The position numbers and the translations under genes are program-made. From Ciona savignyi (taxonomy: Eukaryota; Chordata; Ascidiacea; Phlebobranchia; Cionidae), in contig CH002866.1 in the NCBI GenBank assembly GCA_000149265.1, positions 766,915 through 830,914 of the forward strand: a stretch of 64,000 nt of DNA. Reading direction: 5' to 3'. This document shows positions 62,401 to 64,000 of the stretch, piece after piece (the stretch's first letter is position 1; each line of letters starts with the position of its first letter). The notes under the pieces were generated by a model, which made no database searches, had not been told where the DNA came from, and was given only the letters and a program-made list of their open reading frames with translations.

Positions 62401-63344
62401 CCATTCTCCAAATTCACCCCACCCCCCTATGAAAAGTTGGTGTGTGTTATATGCGGGTGACTCTAAATACCCAGTGTGGGAAATGTGTAGGCAGTGTGTG
62501 GGCACACTTGAAACCCTTACCCTAACTTTAACCCTAACGGTCAGAGTCTGACCCTAACACTAACCTGCCTACACACTGTCCACACTGCCTAGACTGCCAC
62601 ACTGCTCACACATTTACAGGATAAACCTGAATATCCTATCCTATCTGTATCAAATCTGCGATTTTGTCAATATTCAACATATACCGCTTTAACATGACCA
62701 CAGGCTTAAACGTTTCCAGAACTTCCTTTTTTCCAACATACTGCCATGCAGTCTTTGTTTTTGAGCTTGAATTAATGACAAGAGTTGAAAATTTTGGCTC
62801 TTGCAGTAAAAAGCTTAGAGAAGCCAAGTTTGGTGTTTATTAAGTCGTGCCCGCATATATTGAATTAATCATCATATGCGTGTTTTGTCATGGTCGTAAG
62901 TAATCTAGAATAACAATCAACGTTCAGGAGCTCGGATTTGTTGCAGTCATTTTGGAGTCCCAATAGCTAGGGAACTTTAGGTCAGATCTAGCGCCAGACT
63001 CGACAAGCCCCAAACAACACCTGAAAACCCTACATATCCTATCCCATGTAGGAACATAATGCATTTTGTTGTAGGTAGTCTTTAGAAGCAAAATAAGTCA
63101 CCTTTTCTGTTGGCTGCTTTCACTGAGCATTCATAGAGCTTATCAATCTCGGCAATATCGGTTTTAGATGGATATATGCCTCCGTTGATTATCGGCTGCT
63201 GGGTTTTTCGAATTATAAATGTATAATGACTCCAGTCTATTTGAAAGCTGCGACTTGTATAGTGCATGAGGGACCTTGTGTCGTATTCAAAGTTGAGATC
63301 CGCTACCATCGCTGGATTAGCTTTGTTATAATTGTGAAGTTTAC
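56425..63344 (-). CDS. Astacin metalloprotease with TSP1 and acidic FG-GAP-like repeats, 5' incomplete
   Basis: Nine exons join in frame on the minus strand: 63344-63102, 62426-62288, 61973-61869, 61320-61211, 60405-60236, 58358-58208, 57923-57812, 57075-56917, 56653-56425 (stop 56427-56425), about 472 residues visible. The first encodes the C-terminal half of an astacin catalytic domain: FEYDTRSLMHYTSRSF with the Met-turn SLMHY and SKTDIAEIDKLYEC at its end. The zinc motif HExxHxxGFxHE must lie upstream of the window. Then come TSP1 modules (GEFGEWSKCRATCG; YSQWTQWTDCYHTC; WTGWSHWYPLCPDPC). The C-terminal part has spaced acidic repeats, GKFDGDDFKDMICL, DAADINGDGIDDVACID and HSDTRADLICED, like calcium-binding FG-GAP/VCBS blades. 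The exon 4 acceptor is AAG (CCAAAG). A secreted protease with matrix-binding tail is the likely product; substrate unknown. Confidence 0.82.
57465..57730 (+). repeat. tRNA-derived SINE in astacin-gene intron
   Basis: GGGTTGCAGGTTTAAAACTGG, GTATCCTTGAGCAAGGCACT, ACATTGCCTGGACCCAGCGG, ACACAACACACTAGCTCCGG and the 3' end TTTTCCCATTAAAAGGG with ATATTCTATCCTATC. Confidence 0.72.
57990..58205 (+). repeat. 5'-truncated SINE copy
   Basis: Begins inside the family at TTGCGTCCTTGGACAAGG and continues through ACACAATACACTGCAATAAC and CTTTTCCATTCACATG to the ATCTTATATC end, about 20 bp from the exon at 58208. Confidence 0.58.
58395..58540. repeat. Diverged LINE 3'-tail fragment
   Basis: GACACAGGAGCAGAAAAAAAGAC and GTGGACACGACCATCAAACC parallel GACACAGGAACGGGAAAAGACGG and the GCGGCCGCCAAACC block of the LINE at 53631. 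It lies about 35 bp from the acceptor of the astacin-gene exon at 58358. Confidence 0.45.
59338..60219 (-). mobile_element. piggyBac-like non-autonomous element (882 bp)
   Basis: Flanked by TTAA on both sides (59334-59337, 60220-60223), the piggyBac target site. Ends are CCCTTTAACTGCCG at the left and CGGCAGTTAAAGGG at the right, and the right end carries a 22-bp palindrome GCTGTCGACTTGAGTCGACAGC. On the minus strand a short frame MEGKNRYSVEETALLLAD followed by a Ser-rich acidic stretch and a stop looks like the N-terminus of a transposase cut short. Two TGACGTCA sites lie at 59497-59504 and 59517-59524. Confidence 0.83.
60622..60905 (+). repeat. tRNA-derived SINE in astacin-gene intron
   Basis: GGCTGGTGGTTTAGTGCGTC (box A), AGGCTGCAGGTATGAAACTGG, TGTGTCCTTGGGCAAGGCAC, CAGACATTGCCTGAACCCAG, TACAACACACTGCAATAGCT and the TTTTCCCATTTACGGGG 3' end. 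Confidence 0.72.
62484..62585. repeat. Inverted repeat around telomere-like CCCTAA units
   Basis: TGTGTAGGCAGTGTGTGGG (62484-62502) and CTGCCTACACACTGTCCACAC (62565-62585) are inverted arms around a CCTAACTTTAACCCTAAC stretch and ACCCTAACACTAACC. It lies between the astacin exons at 62426 and 63102. Confidence 0.55.
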
Positions 63345-63450
63345 CTGAAAATGGTCCAAGTTCAGTTTTAATTTAGAAAAACGGCAAAAAAAGCAAATCA
63401 AAGGAATATAAATGGACCGCAAAACAAACGGTTCCAAAACCCTTCTTTAA

Positions 63451-64000
63451 CCCTTTAACTGCCGCTGTCGACTCAAGTCGACAGCGCTAAAAGTTACATA
63501 AGTAGAAAAGTATACGGCCGATTTTGATCAGTGAGATGGCGCTGGAGAGCTGAATAATTTCTGCGTTTACCAATATAAGATGATATATAGGTTTGCATTT
63601 GATATTTTTTAGTTATTTGAGTTTTAAAAATGTATACATATATGTGTGATTTTTAGTTGTTTTAATTAGTTTTAATTTTGATTTTAGTCCCCGATTTTTA
63701 TAACTATTGTCGTCATGGTTCGCGTGTTTAGTTTGAAAACAAGCCTTTCGTTTTTCGCTTGTACATTTTGGATTAGGCTATTTTTTGAGGGTAAAAACAG
63801 GTATTCTGTTGAAGAAACTGCCCTTTTGTTGGCTGATAATGATTCTGGAAGCAGTTGTGCTTCATTTTCGAGTAGTTCTAGTCATGAAGAATCTTTTTGA
63901 AGCTGTTTTGCAGCAGTTTTGTTTTCCTGTGGCTATGTGGTTGTGTTTTATTGGGCAAGTGCAAAAAAAAAAAAAAAAAAACATTTTTTGATTTGCGTAT
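63451..64000 (+). mobile_element. Second piggyBac-like element, runs off the window
   Basis: Starts after TTAA (63447-63450) with CCCTTTAACTGCCG and the palindrome GCTGTCGACTCAAGTCGACAGC, and matches the element at 59338-60219 in opposite orientation over its visible length. The related frame is FEGKNRYSVEETALLLADND and a Ser-rich stretch, ending at the stop 63898-63900. The Met codon of the first copy is TTT here. Confidence 0.83.

Overview
This is AT-rich, intron-rich animal DNA with compact genes, introns of roughly 50-900 bp, and many short transposon relics. The gene content (vertebrate-like type-I tyrosinases in an invertebrate-style compact genome, many secreted TSP1 proteins, tRNA-derived SINEs, TA-flanked MITEs) suggests a tunicate, most likely a Ciona-like solitary ascidian. 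No rRNA or organellar genes are visible, so the assignment is an inference from gene style.

Layout. (1) 201-6998 (+): 3' part of a secreted ShK/TSP1/discoidin protein gene, 14 exons read. (2) 7650-12907 (-): 10-exon SLC2A/GLUT-type sugar transporter. (3) 13589-15511 (-): 5-exon small secreted single-VWA protein. (4) 15.5-19.5 kb: repeat-rich gap with SINE, TE-ORF relic, CRE-bearing tandem repeat, LINE tail and MITE. (5) 19534-20142 (+): single-exon MED20, followed 175 bp later by (6) an ABHD4/5-type hydrolase (20318-25295, 9 exons) and (7) NAGK, N-acetylglucosamine kinase (26141-29865, 9 exons). (8) 30543-33360 (-): tyrosinase copy A, tail-to-tail with NAGK. (9) 34837-35928 (-): intronless orphan seven-helix membrane protein. 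(10) 38408-40090 (-): intronless CCT1/TCP1-alpha chaperonin subunit. (11) 43294-46431 (+) and 50474-53346 (+): tyrosinase copies B and C in tandem. (12) 53557-55690: a pseudogene piece of the seven-helix gene, split by a LINE. (13) 56425-63344 (-): 3' part of an astacin-TSP1 protease gene with acidic FG-GAP-like repeats. The window ends inside a piggyBac-like element.

The centre of interest is the tyrosinase cluster. Three complete genes have eight exons of exactly matching length (281, 213, 260, 162, 156, 169, 155, 194 nt; 529 codons plus stop each). Their coding sequence is nearly identical, their introns have diverged, and they share a proximal promoter with GGATTA/TAATCC sites at a fixed distance from a TATA box. 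GGATTA is the recognition core of Otx-type homeodomains, which are known activators of ascidian pigment-cell genes, so the module may be the shared control element of a pigment gene family expanding by segmental duplication. The duplicated blocks also carry inserted MITEs and an hAT element, and the neighbouring seven-helix gene left a broken copy beyond tyrosinase C.

The other genes are housekeeping (MED20, CCT1, NAGK, ABHD4/5-like, GLUT) or extracellular matrix/secreted proteins (TSP1 proteins at both ends, VWA protein). I see no CRISPR array, no bacterial-type operon and no canonical tRNA gene. Exon boundaries were read by eye from splice sites and reading-frame continuity.
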